A stretch of 64,000 nucleotides of DNA from DASXMR01 sp036495525 (GTDB taxonomy: Bacteria; Actinomycetota; Actinomycetes; Streptosporangiales; Streptosporangiaceae). The DNA lies in the NCBI GenBank assembly GCA_036495525.1, contig DASXMR010000098.1:21113-85112 (forward strand), in the 5' to 3' direction. Positions 15,917-24,695 of the stretch are shown here, in pieces; within the stretch, counting starts at the first letter, position 1, and every line of letters starts with the position of its first letter. The position numbers and the translations under genes are program-made. A model generated the notes under the pieces. The model ran no database searches. It saw only the letters and a program-made list of their open reading frames with translations, and was not told the origin of the DNA.

Positions 15917-16978
15917 ATGGCCGACAAGCATGTCGTGCGGTTCGAGCCGGTCGGGATCGAGATCGAGGCCGGCGAGGACCAGACGATCCTGCGCGCCGCG
16001 GCCGAGCAGGGCGTGATGCTGATGCATGGCTGCAAGGAGGGGCAGTGCGCGTCCTGCAAGTCTTTCGTCCTCGAGGGCGAGGACATCGAGCTCGAGCGGT
16101 ATTCCACCTTCGCGCTGCCCGACTTCGAGCAGCAGGAGGGATACACGCTGCTGTGCCGCGCGCACGCCTACCAGGACCTGACCATCGAGCTGCTCAACTA
16201 CGACGAGGACATGATCAGGTCCGGGCTGCCGATTCAGCAGGCGACCGCGCAGGTAGTCAGCAAGGACCCGGTGACCCATGACATGCGGCACCTGGTGCTC
16301 CGGCTGACAGAGCCGGCCGAGGTCAAGTTCTTTCCCGGCCAGTACATGGACATCACGGTGCCGGGAACCAGCGAGGCTCGCTCGTTCTCCATGGCTAATA
16401 CCTCCAGCAGGGACGGCCTGCTGGAATTCGTGATCAAGATCTACCCGGATGGCCTGTTCTCGCATTTCCTCGATGCCGGCCTGAAGGTCGGCGACGTGCT
16501 GGGGCTGACCGGGCCATTCGGCGTGTTCACGCTGCGCGAGAGCGCTGACGCGGAGCTGTTGTTCGTCGGCGGCGGGGCCGGCATGGCGCCCATCCTGTCG
16601 CTGCTGCGCTCCATGGCCGAGCGCGGCATCGAGCGCAAGGCCACTTATTACTACGGCGCCCGGCAAGAGGCTGACTTGTGCTTCACCGGTGACCTTCGGG
16701 CGCTGGAGCAGGCGCTGCCTGACTTCCGCTACGTGCCCGCGCTGTCCGAGGCCGCCGACGAGAGCGGCTGGTCAGGCGAGACCGGGCTGATCACCGAGGT
16801 CGTCCGGCGGCAGGCAGGCGAGCTGGCCGGAGCGCACGCCTATGTCTGCGGCCCGCCGCCGATGGTCGAGGCTGCGATACCGCTGCTGCAGATGGCCGGC
16901 GTCGAGGAAAAGCGGATCTACTACGACAAGTTCACCACGACGGCCGACCCCGGCAGGCAGGAGGCAGGCCCCAGTTAG
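15917..16978 (+). CDS. prmB: Monooxygenase reductase (2Fe-2S/FAD/NAD)
   Basis: 353 residues; passes electrons from NAD(P)H to the hydroxylase. The N-terminal plant-type ferredoxin domain has C39-x4-C44-x2-C47 and C80 (GCKEGQCASC...LLC). The FAD domain carries RSFSMAN (the RxYS motif), and the NAD domain has GGGAGMAPILSLL and YVCGPPPMV. The start at 15917 is chosen over 15911 because GAGG lies six nt upstream. It follows prmA after a hairpin-containing gap of about 90 nt. Confidence 0.93.
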   Translation: MADKHVVRFEPVGIEIEAGEDQTILRAAAEQGVMLMHGCKEGQCASCKSFVLEGEDIELERYSTFALPDFEQQEGYTLLCRAHAYQDLTIELLNYDEDMIRSGLPIQQATAQVVSKDPVTHDMRHLVLRLTEPAEVKFFPGQYMDITVPGTSEARSFSMANTSSRDGLLEFVIKIYPDGLFSHFLDAGLKVGDVLGLTGPFGVFTLRESADAELLFVGGGAGMAPILSLLRSMAERGIERKATYYYGARQEADLCFTGDLRALEQALPDFRYVPALSEAADESGWSGETGLITEVVRRQAGELAGAHAYVCGPPPMVEAAIPLLQMAGVEEKRIYYDKFTTTADPGRQEAGPS

Positions 16979-17030
16979 CCCAACCGGCGCCGGTGCCGAC
17001 ACCGGCGGGACGAGAAGGTGAGAGAGCCTG

Positions 17031-18200
17031 ATGACAACGACGCAAGAACGCAGCTTGCCGAAGCCAACCTTCACCGACGCTGAGGCCGGCGCGAAGCAGT
17101 TCCCCGACTCCGGGGCGCGCCAGTTCAACTACTACACGCCACAACGGCGCAAGCAGACCCACTACGAGGACGTCACCGTCGAAGTCCAGCCCGACCCGCG
17201 GCACTACCTGAGCCAGGGCTGGCTGTACGGGTTCGCCGACGGCCGCGGCGGCTACCCGCTGGACTGGACCGTGCTCAAGGCCTGGGGCTCAGACCGGCCC
17301 GAGCCGAAGCGGTACCCCGGCTCCGGCGGCCGGGGCTACGAGTGGCCGGCCCTCGGCTGGCACGAGTTCCGCGACCCGAACGAGGAGTGGGAGCTCACCC
17401 TCTACCGCTACAACGCCAACGTGGTGCGGCAGCTCAACCAGAACATCGAGGCGGCCAAGCAGTCCAAGGCTTTCGAGCAGTGGAACCCGAACTGGATCCG
17501 CTTCGTCGACCGGCACGTGGGCGCCTGGATGCACGTCGACCACGGCCTCGGCCTGTACCTGTTCGCGAACGCCAACCGCCGCGCGCCGACCAACATGCAC
17601 AACAACGCGATTTCGGTGAACAGCATGCACCGGATCAGGGCGGCGCAGGACCTGGCGCTGTACAACCTGACGCTCAGCGAGGAGATCGAGGCCTTCGACG
17701 GCTCAGCGCACCTGGAGACCTGGAACGGCGACCCGGCCTGGCAGGGCGTCCGGGCGGTGGCCGAGCAGCTCACCGCCATCGACGACTGGTGCGAGGCGAT
17801 CTTCGCGGCCAACGTGATCTTCGAGCCGCTGGTCGGCGAGCTGTTCCGCAGCGGGCTGGTGCAGCAGGCGGCGCCGCGCAACGGGGACTTCGTCACGCCG
17901 ACGGTGATCGGCGCCGAGGAGTACGACTTCTCCGAGCGCGACCTGCGCTACACCAAGCCGATGTTCGAGCTGCTGATCAGCGACCGCGAGTTCGCCCAGG
18001 AGAACAAGGCGCACCTGCGGCAGTGGCTGTCAATGTGGGTGCCGCGGTCCATCACCGCGGCCCGTCAGCTGCAGCCGCTGTGGTCACAGCCCGACGCCAG
18101 GCCGCCGCGCTTCGAGGACAGCCTGGACGCGGCCAAGAGCCGGTTCAGCGTCATCCTCGACGACATCGGCCTGGACATCCCGAAGGAGCTGGCGCAGTGA
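17031..18200 (+). CDS. prmC: Diiron monooxygenase hydroxylase, small (beta) subunit
   Basis: 389 residues; the non-catalytic subunit of the hydroxylase, sharing the ferritin-like fold without iron ligands. Recognised by its position and family stretches such as QRRKQTHYEDVTVEVQPDP, LYRYNANVVRQLNQNIEAAKQ, IRAAQDLALYNLTLSEEI and NKAHLRQWLSMWVPRS. It pairs with PrmA in an alpha2beta2(-gamma2) hydroxylase. Its stop overlaps the GTG of the coupling-protein gene, so the two are translationally coupled. Confidence 0.93.
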   Translation: MTTTQERSLPKPTFTDAEAGAKQFPDSGARQFNYYTPQRRKQTHYEDVTVEVQPDPRHYLSQGWLYGFADGRGGYPLDWTVLKAWGSDRPEPKRYPGSGGRGYEWPALGWHEFRDPNEEWELTLYRYNANVVRQLNQNIEAAKQSKAFEQWNPNWIRFVDRHVGAWMHVDHGLGLYLFANANRRAPTNMHNNAISVNSMHRIRAAQDLALYNLTLSEEIEAFDGSAHLETWNGDPAWQGVRAVAEQLTAIDDWCEAIFAANVIFEPLVGELFRSGLVQQAAPRNGDFVTPTVIGAEEYDFSERDLRYTKPMFELLISDREFAQENKAHLRQWLSMWVPRSITAARQLQPLWSQPDARPPRFEDSLDAAKSRFSVILDDIGLDIPKELAQ

Positions 18201-18574
18201 CGACATTCAAGACCGCGGAGAGCCCGTTCAAATCGAACAACACCGCATCCAACAAGTGCGGGTTCACCCTGATGAACAATCAGGTAGGCGAAGTGGTCGC
18301 GCAGGTCATGAGCACCAAGTCGAACGTGACGGTGACCTGGCTTCCGTCGATGATGCGGGTCGACGCGACCGGCCGGATGGACGTGCTCTACGACGAGATC
18401 TCCGAGGCACTTGGCGAGGAGCCCGGCTACTTCGACCAGGCGGAGCTTGAGGAGGACATGTCCACCCACTACGGGCGGATGATCCACACCGACGACCGCA
18501 CCATCTTCGTCGCCAACCCGGAGGACGCCGCCGAGTACCTGGGCTTCGACCTGACGCCGCGAGGGCAGAACTAG
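18197..18574 (+). CDS. prmD: Monooxygenase coupling/effector protein (MmoB/DmpM family)
   Basis: 125 residues, starting at a GTG that overlaps the prmC stop (GTGA). The MmoB/DmpM fold is shown by KCGFTLMNNQVGEVVAQVM, VTVTWLPSMMRVDATGRMD and a C-terminal DDRTIFVANPEDAAEYLGF. Such cofactor-free proteins bind the hydroxylase and gate O2 and substrate access during turnover. An N-terminal extension rich in Ser/Thr/Asn precedes the core. It completes the minimal four-component monooxygenase. Confidence 0.92.
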   Translation: MTTFKTAESPFKSNNTASNKCGFTLMNNQVGEVVAQVMSTKSNVTVTWLPSMMRVDATGRMDVLYDEISEALGEEPGYFDQAELEEDMSTHYGRMIHTDDRTIFVANPEDAAEYLGFDLTPRGQN

Positions 18575-18661
18575 AAGGGCAGCGCGGAGCACCCGGTCCA
18601 GCCCAGCGGAGTCAGTCGGCTCAGGATTACCAGGCCGCAGGCAGCCCAACCAGGAGCAGAC

Positions 18662-19729
18662 GTGTACGAGAAGAACGGCGAGAAGTACTTCGTTGTCGAC
18701 AGTCACATGCACTACTGGAACGCCGCGCCGGACAACTGGGTCCCTGGCCACGAGCAGTACGCCAAGGGCTGGATCGAGTGCTTCCATGCCTACCAGGGGC
18801 TCGGCCCGCCGCAGACGCACTGGCCAATCGAGCACTTCCAGAAATACTCCGAGGACGACCTCATGAAGGACGTCTTCACCGACGGCCACGTCGACGTGGC
18901 CATCTTCCAGCCGACGTACCTGAAGGAGTGGTACAAGGAGGGTTTCAACACCACCGAGCGCAACGCCACCATGGGGGAGCGGCACCCGGGCAAGTTCGTC
19001 TACAACACCCGGTGGGACCCGCGCGACGGTGACGAGGGCCTGGCCATGCTGCGGGCGAACGCCGAGCGGTACGGCAGCAAGGGCGTCAAGCTCTACACCG
19101 CCGAGTGGAACAACGGCTCGCGCGGCTGGAAGCTGACCGACCCTGGCGCGTACCGGTACCTGGAGGCCTGCCAGCAGCTCGGCATCAGGAACGTCCACGT
19201 GCACAAGGGCCCGACGATCTGGCCGCTGGACAAGGACGCGTTCGACGTGTCGGACGTTGACCACGTGGCGACCGACTTCCCTGACCTCAACTTCATCGTC
19301 GAGCATGTCGGCCTGCCGAGGATCGAGGACTTCTGCTTCATGGCGACGCAGGAGCCCAACGTCTACGCGGGCCTGGCGGTCGTCATCGGCGGCCTGATGC
19401 ACGCGCGGCCGAGGTTCTTCGCCAAGGTCATGGGCGAGCTGCTGTTCTGGGTCGGCGAGGACAAGATGACCTTCGGCAGCGACTACGCGATCTGGGAGCC
19501 GAAGTGGCAGGTCGAGGGGCTCGTCGACTGGGAGATGCCGGCGGGCGAGGAGTTCGCTGACTACCCGAAGCTCGGCACCGAGGGCAAGAAGAAGATCCTC
19601 GGCCTGAACGCGGCCAAGCTGTACGGGATCGACGTGCCGGCCGAGTACCAGCTCAGGGAGGCAGGCACGCCCGGCGCTCATGAGGTGCTCGCCGGCCAGC
19701 CGGAAGAGCACGCGGTCTCCGGAGAATGA
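18662..19729 (+). CDS. Amidohydrolase-family protein of monooxygenase locus
   Basis: 355 residues, GTG start behind GGAGCAG. A metal-dependent TIM-barrel hydrolase of the amidohydrolase-2 type: D13-x-H15-x-H17 (VVDSHMHYWN), a KLY segment, NVHVHKGP, FIVEHVG and TFGSDYA supply the usual metal and catalytic positions. A homologue follows prmD in known propane and Mim monooxygenase loci, but its reaction there is not established. It may act on a downstream product or in enzyme maturation. Its stop overlaps the next start (ATGA). Confidence 0.88.
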   Translation: MYEKNGEKYFVVDSHMHYWNAAPDNWVPGHEQYAKGWIECFHAYQGLGPPQTHWPIEHFQKYSEDDLMKDVFTDGHVDVAIFQPTYLKEWYKEGFNTTERNATMGERHPGKFVYNTRWDPRDGDEGLAMLRANAERYGSKGVKLYTAEWNNGSRGWKLTDPGAYRYLEACQQLGIRNVHVHKGPTIWPLDKDAFDVSDVDHVATDFPDLNFIVEHVGLPRIEDFCFMATQEPNVYAGLAVVIGGLMHARPRFFAKVMGELLFWVGEDKMTFGSDYAIWEPKWQVEGLVDWEMPAGEEFADYPKLGTEGKKKILGLNAAKLYGIDVPAEYQLREAGTPGAHEVLAGQPEEHAVSGE

Positions 19730-20487
19730 CCGTGCTTGCCCCGGGGGTAACTCCCGGACTCCAGGTCCGGGCGACCTTGTCAGCTGCCGTTCTTGCCGCC
19801 CTGGAGTCCGTGCGCGACCCGGAGCTGGACGAGCCGGTCACCTCGCTCGGCTTCGTCACCTCGGCGACGGTGTCGGCCGCCGGGGAGGCGACGGTGCGGC
19901 TGCGGCTGCCGACTTACTTCTGCGCGCCGAATTTCGCGTTCCTGATGGCCGCTGACGCGCACGACGCCACCGCGGCCGTGCCCGGCGTGCGCAGCGTGCA
20001 GGTCGTGCTGGAAGACCACTTCGCCGCCGCGGCGATCAACGGGGGGGTTGCGGCGGGAGAGGGGTTCGCCAGCACGTTCGAGGGCGAGGCGGCCGGCGAG
20101 CTGCACCAGCTGCGGGCCGGGTTCCTGCGCAAGGCCGTGCTCGCCGGCACCGACCAGGTGTGCCGGCCGCTGCTGGCGGCTGGCGCCAGGTCCGGCCGGC
20201 TGCGCGAGCTGACACTCGGCCAGGTGCCGCGCTCGCCCGCCCTCGACCGGTTGCGGCGGCGTCGCGCCGAGCTCGGGCTGCCGGCCGGCGACGACGCGCC
20301 GCTGCTCATCGACCCGCAGACCGGGGCGGCGGTCCGGCCGGAGGCGGTGCCGCTGCACCTGCGCAAAGCGCGGGTCACCAGGGTCGGCATGGAGGCCAAC
20401 GCCGGCATCTGCCGCGGCATGCTGCGGCACAGGTACGGCACCCAGGGGCAGGGCGAGAGCACGGCAGTCGCCGAGGAGGACATGTGA
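19726..20487 (+). CDS. DUF59/MIP18-like protein with extra C-terminal domain
   Basis: 253 residues. The first 100 or so match the MIP18/DUF59 fold, which is linked to iron-sulfur or iron-centre assembly: VLAALESVRDPELDEPVTSLGFV, VRLRLPTYFCAPNFAFLMA and a VRSVQVVLEDHF strand. The remaining 150 residues are Arg- and Ala-rich, with two Cys-containing patches (DQVCRPLLAAG and NAGICRGMLRHRYG). It sits between two overlapping start-stop junctions. A role in loading or maturing the diiron hydroxylase or its reductase is an inference from the family. Confidence 0.8.
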   Translation: MTVLAPGVTPGLQVRATLSAAVLAALESVRDPELDEPVTSLGFVTSATVSAAGEATVRLRLPTYFCAPNFAFLMAADAHDATAAVPGVRSVQVVLEDHFAAAAINGGVAAGEGFASTFEGEAAGELHQLRAGFLRKAVLAGTDQVCRPLLAAGARSGRLRELTLGQVPRSPALDRLRRRRAELGLPAGDDAPLLIDPQTGAAVRPEAVPLHLRKARVTRVGMEANAGICRGMLRHRYGTQGQGESTAVAEEDM

Positions 20488-21506
20488 GGGCCGTCAGGTT
20501 GCACAGCTTCCACTCCCAGCCCGTCATCGACGAGGTACCCGAGCCGGTCATCACCGGACCGCTCGACGTGATCGTCCGGATCGGCGGCGCCGGGGTCTGC
20601 CGCACCGACCTGCACATCATCGACGGCCAGTGGGACCCGGCGATGCACACGCCGCTGCCGTACATCCTCGGCCACGAGAACGCCGGCTGGGTGCACCAGA
20701 TCGGGCCGGCGGTCAGCAACGTCGCCGTCGGGGACACCGTGATCCTGCACCCGACGCCTACCTGCGGGCTGTGCCGCGCCTGCCGGGCCGGCGACGACAT
20801 GCACTGCGAGAACAGCGAGTTTCCCGGCCTGTCAAGGGACGGCGGGATGGCCGGATACCTGCGCACCTCGGCCAGGGCCTGCGTGAAGCTCGACCCGGCC
20901 ACCCGGCCGGAGGACGTGGCCGCGCTGGCCGACGCGGGCATCACCGCCTACCACGCCGTCCGCAAGGCCATCCCGCTGCTGTACCCCGGCACGCACGCGG
21001 TGGTCATCGGCGCCGGCGGGCTCGGCCACATCGGCATCCAGTGCCTGGCGGCGCTCACCGCCAGCACGGTGATCGTGGTGGACAGCAACCCGGACGCGCT
21101 GAAGCTGGCCGAGCAGCTCGGCGCTCAGCACACCGTGCTCGCTGACGGCCGGCAGGTCGAGGCGGTGCTCGAGCTGACCGGCGGCGGCGCTGACGTGGTC
21201 TTCGACTTCGTCGCCGAGCAGGGCGCGGAGAACGACGGCTTCGCGATGACCAGGCCAGCCGGGTCGTACTACGTCATCGGATACGGCGGCACGCTACACA
21301 TACCGACGCTCGACATCATCTCGACCGAGCGGAACATCGTCGGCAACATCGTCGGCACCTATAACGACCTGGCGGAGCTGATGGTGCTCGCGCAAGCGGG
21401 CAAGGTCACGCTGCACACCAGGACCTACCCGCTGGACGCGGCGACTGAGGCGCTCACCGACCTCGACGCTGGCCGGGTACGCGGCCGGGTGATCCTCGTG
21501 CCCTGA
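20484..21506 (+). CDS. Zinc-dependent NAD alcohol dehydrogenase
   Basis: 340 residues from the GTG at 20484, which overlaps the previous stop. Medium-chain dehydrogenase: catalytic zinc ligands C39 (GVCRTDLH) and H64-E65 (GHENAG), structural zinc C94/C97/C100/C108 (CGLCRAC...C), and a nucleotide fold GAGGLGHIGIQ followed by an acidic strand end VIVVDSN, which points to NAD. In this locus it most likely oxidises the alcohol made by the monooxygenase, for example 2-propanol or another short alcohol. Equivalent adh genes occur in Rhodococcus propane loci. Confidence 0.92.
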   Translation: MRAVRLHSFHSQPVIDEVPEPVITGPLDVIVRIGGAGVCRTDLHIIDGQWDPAMHTPLPYILGHENAGWVHQIGPAVSNVAVGDTVILHPTPTCGLCRACRAGDDMHCENSEFPGLSRDGGMAGYLRTSARACVKLDPATRPEDVAALADAGITAYHAVRKAIPLLYPGTHAVVIGAGGLGHIGIQCLAALTASTVIVVDSNPDALKLAEQLGAQHTVLADGRQVEAVLELTGGGADVVFDFVAEQGAENDGFAMTRPAGSYYVIGYGGTLHIPTLDIISTERNIVGNIVGTYNDLAELMVLAQAGKVTLHTRTYPLDAATEALTDLDAGRVRGRVILVP

Positions 21507-21611
21507 CGGCCCCCGCGAATCCGCTGCCAGGGCGGCGGAGCGCGCAAGGGCACGAGGCGAGGGCCGGCCGGGATGAGGCAGGCCGGGCGGGACTCAGAGA
21601 GAAGGAGATAA

Positions 21612-23303
21612 ATGGCCAAGGAACTTCGCTTTAACGAGGAGGCCCGAGCCAGGCTGCTGTCCGGGGTCGATCAGCTGGCCGGCGCGGTGAAGTCCACCCT
21701 CGGGCCCAAGGGCCGCAACGTCATCCTGGAGAAGATCACCGGCTCGCCGGTGGTCACCAACGACGGCGTCACCATCGCCAGGGAGATCCACCTCAAGGAC
21801 CAGTTCGAGAACATGGGCGCGCAGCTGGTCAAGGAAGCGGCGATCAAGACCAACGACATCGTCGGTGACGGCACCACCACCGCGACCGTGCTGGCGCACG
21901 CGATAGTCGCCGAGGGCATGCAGGCGATCGCAGCTGGCGGGAACCCGGTGCTGGTCAAGCGCGGCATCGACGTGGCCGTCAGCCGCCTCACCGACTACCT
22001 GCAGGGCGTCGCGCACCCGGTGAGCACCGAAGACGACTACGCCAGGGTCGCCGCCATCTCGGCGAACGACGATGACGCCGTCGGTGCCGTGATCGCCAGC
22101 GCGCTGCACGCGGTCGGCGACACAGGCACGGTGACCGTGGAGGAGTCGCCGGAGCACGGCATGAGCGTCGATTTCGTGGAGGGCTTTGAGTTCGACAACG
22201 GCTACCTGACGCCGTACCTGGTGACCAACCCGGCGAGCCTGGAGGCCGTGCTCGACGACCCCTACATCCTGCTGTGCAGCGAGAAGATCACCAGGGTGCA
22301 GCAGCTGATGCCGATCCTCGACAAGGTGATGCGCGACCCGAAGCCGCTGGTGGTCATCGCCGAGACGGTCGAGGGCACGGCGCTGAGCATGCTGGTGCAC
22401 AACCACGTCAGCGGCACCTTCCGCAGCGTGGCGGTGCGCGCGCCGGGATTCGGCGACCGGCGGCTGCACAAGCTGGATGACATCGCGGCCATCTGCGGCG
22501 GCGAGGTGTTCAGCAGGCAGTCCGGGTTCACGCTGGAGACGATGGCGGTGGGCCAGCTCGGCCGCGCCGCGCAGGTGCGGGTGACCGCCGACAGCACCTC
22601 GATCATCGGGGGGGCTGGCGCGCCGCAGGACGTGCAGTTCCGGCTCGACCAGCTGCGCGCCGAGCTGGCCAGGGCCACCTTCGGGGTCGACGAGGACGTG
22701 CTCGCCGAGCGTATCGGCGCGCTGTCCGGCAAGGTGGCCGTGATCAAGGTCGGCGCGCCGACCGACGCCGAGCTGAAGGAACTGCAGCACCGGGTCGAGG
22801 ACGCGCTGTCAGCCACCCGCGCGGCGATGGCCGAGTGGATCGTGGCCGGCGGCGGTGCGGCGCTGATGCACGCCGACGTGGCCCTGGAGGACCTGCAGGT
22901 CAAGGACGACTACGCCACCGGGGTCGACGTCGTGCGGCGGGCGCTGCCGGTACCCGCCCAGCTGATCGCCGTCAACGCAGGCTACTCGGGCCAGGAGGTG
23001 GTCAGCCGGCTGTCAGCGATGAGCACCGATGATGGCTTCGACGCGCTGGAAGGCCGCTACGGGAACATGATCGAGATGGGCATCATCGACCCGCTGCGAG
23101 TGACCAGGTCGGCACTGCAGAACGGCGCGTCGGTGGCCGGGCTGCTGCTCACTACCAACACGCTGATTGCCGAGGAGCAGACGCCCTGGGGCGGCAGTCC
23201 GGGGCTGATGACGCAGTTCGGGCCGCTCGACGAGGGGCTGAACCAGCCGTCGCCGGACGCCAGCACGCCGCAGTCGCTCGGGCTCGGCCCGTCGGTCGGC
23301 TGA
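21612..23303 (+). CDS. mimG: Dedicated GroEL-like chaperonin of the monooxygenase locus
   Basis: 563 residues, AGAAGGAG ribosome site. A group I chaperonin with the ATPase signature GDGTTTATVLA, MAKELRFNEEAR, STLGPKGRNVILEK and VAGGGAALMHA. It is clearly divergent from housekeeping GroEL, has no GGM-rich tail, and ends instead in a Pro/Ser-rich extension. No groES is next to it. In mycobacteria the equivalent gene (mimG) is required to fold the MimA hydroxylase, so the same role is assigned here. It is 105 nt downstream of the dehydrogenase gene on the same strand. Confidence 0.9.
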   Translation: MAKELRFNEEARARLLSGVDQLAGAVKSTLGPKGRNVILEKITGSPVVTNDGVTIAREIHLKDQFENMGAQLVKEAAIKTNDIVGDGTTTATVLAHAIVAEGMQAIAAGGNPVLVKRGIDVAVSRLTDYLQGVAHPVSTEDDYARVAAISANDDDAVGAVIASALHAVGDTGTVTVEESPEHGMSVDFVEGFEFDNGYLTPYLVTNPASLEAVLDDPYILLCSEKITRVQQLMPILDKVMRDPKPLVVIAETVEGTALSMLVHNHVSGTFRSVAVRAPGFGDRRLHKLDDIAAICGGEVFSRQSGFTLETMAVGQLGRAAQVRVTADSTSIIGGAGAPQDVQFRLDQLRAELARATFGVDEDVLAERIGALSGKVAVIKVGAPTDAELKELQHRVEDALSATRAAMAEWIVAGGGAALMHADVALEDLQVKDDYATGVDVVRRALPVPAQLIAVNAGYSGQEVVSRLSAMSTDDGFDALEGRYGNMIEMGIIDPLRVTRSALQNGASVAGLLLTTNTLIAEEQTPWGGSPGLMTQFGPLDEGLNQPSPDASTPQSLGLGPSVG

Positions 23304-23309
23304 CGCCGG

Positions 23310-24668
23310 ATGGCGGCCGACCCGGCGGCTGCCCGGGCGGCCGCCAGGTCCGGGCCGGACGGTGGCGGGCCGGCCGGAGGGGGACCAGCCGGCCCGCTGC
23401 CACCCGGCCTGGATCCTGACCAGGCTGGCCGCACCGCGCTGCAGGTGCTGCGCTCGCGCGGGCGGCGAAGCAGCATCGCGGCGCTGCTCGGGCCTGCCTT
23501 CGTGGCCGCCGTCGCGTACGTCGACCCGGGCAACTTCGCGACCAACTTCTCCGCCGGCGCGACCTCCGGCTACGCGCTGGCGTGGGCGATCGTCGCGGCC
23601 AACCTGATTGCCATGCTGGTCCAGTACCTGTCGGCCAAGCTCGGCGTCGCCACCGGACGAGACCTGCCCGAGCTGTGCCGTGAGCAGCTGCCGCGGCCGG
23701 TGTCGGCCGGGCTTTGGGTGCAGGCCGAGCTGGTGGCGATGGCGACCGACCTGGCCGAGTTCGTCGGCTCGGCGATCGGGCTCAACCTGTTGTTCGGCAT
23801 CGCGCTGCTGCCGGCGGCGCTGATCACCGCCGTGGTCGCGTTCGGCATCCTCGCACTTGAGCAGCGCGGCGCGCGCCGGTTCGAGCTCGCCATCGCCGGC
23901 CTGCTCGGCATCGTCTTCCTCGGCTTCGCGTACGACCTCGCTTCGGTCGGTGTCAGCCCGGCGGGCATCGCGGCCGGGCTGGTGCCCAGCCTGGCCGGGC
24001 ACGACAGCCTGCTGCTGGTCGCCGGGATCATCGGCGCCACCGTCATGCCGCACGTGGTTTACCTGCACTCGGCGCTGACCAAGGACAGGGTGCCGGTCCG
24101 CGATGATGCCGAGCGCCGCGAGCTGGCCGCCTACCAGCGGCTCGACGTGCTGGTCGCGCTCGGTGCCGCCGGGCTGATCAACCTGGCGATGCTGTTCGTC
24201 GCCGCCGGGCTGCTGCACGGGCAGGCAGGCCCGCCGGCCGACCCGATCTCGGCGGCGCACGCCAGTCTCGGCCGGCTCGTCGGCGGCGGCGCCGCGCTGG
24301 CGTTCGCGGTAGCGCTGCTCGCCTCCGGGCTGTCTTCCTCCAGCGTCGGCACCTACGCGGGGCAGGTGGTGATGCAGGGATTCGTCGCGCGGCGCATCCC
24401 GCTGTTCGCCCGCCGGGCGGTGACCATGATCCCGGCGCTGCTGGTGCTCGGCTTCGGCCTGCCCGCCACTGACAGCCTGGTGGTCTCGCAGGTGGTGCTC
24501 TCGTTCGGCATCCCGTTCGCGCTGATACCGCTGATCCTGCTCACCCGCCGGCCTGCTGTCATGGGCACGCTGGTGAACCGCCGGGTCACTACGGCGGCGG
24601 CCGCTTCCGTGGCTGGCCTGATCATCCTGATCAACGCGTGCCTGCTGGTGGTGCTCGCGGCCGGGTGA
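23310..24668 (+). CDS. mntH: Nramp-family divalent metal (Mn/Fe) transporter
   Basis: 452 residues, about 11 membrane segments after a disordered Gly/Pro-rich N-terminus. The family metal-binding motifs are present: AYVDPGNFATN in segment 1 and VMPHVVYLHSAL in segment 6. Nramp proteins import Mn2+ or Fe2+ by proton symport. The gene begins only six nt after the chaperonin stop, which suggests co-transcription. Iron supply to the diiron hydroxylase would explain the position. This is an inference; the transporter could equally be an unrelated housekeeping mntH. Confidence 0.9.
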   Translation: MAADPAAARAAARSGPDGGGPAGGGPAGPLPPGLDPDQAGRTALQVLRSRGRRSSIAALLGPAFVAAVAYVDPGNFATNFSAGATSGYALAWAIVAANLIAMLVQYLSAKLGVATGRDLPELCREQLPRPVSAGLWVQAELVAMATDLAEFVGSAIGLNLLFGIALLPAALITAVVAFGILALEQRGARRFELAIAGLLGIVFLGFAYDLASVGVSPAGIAAGLVPSLAGHDSLLLVAGIIGATVMPHVVYLHSALTKDRVPVRDDAERRELAAYQRLDVLVALGAAGLINLAMLFVAAGLLHGQAGPPADPISAAHASLGRLVGGGAALAFAVALLASGLSSSSVGTYAGQVVMQGFVARRIPLFARRAVTMIPALLVLGFGLPATDSLVVSQVVLSFGIPFALIPLILLTRRPAVMGTLVNRRVTTAAAASVAGLIILINACLLVVLAAG

Positions 24669-24695
24669 CCCGCGCTAGGCCCTGCCTGATCCCGG

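Noticed and set aside
21612..23303. Housekeeping GroEL
   Set aside because: The position within the monooxygenase locus, lack of groES, divergent sequence and absence of a GGM tail fit the dedicated MimG-type chaperonin.
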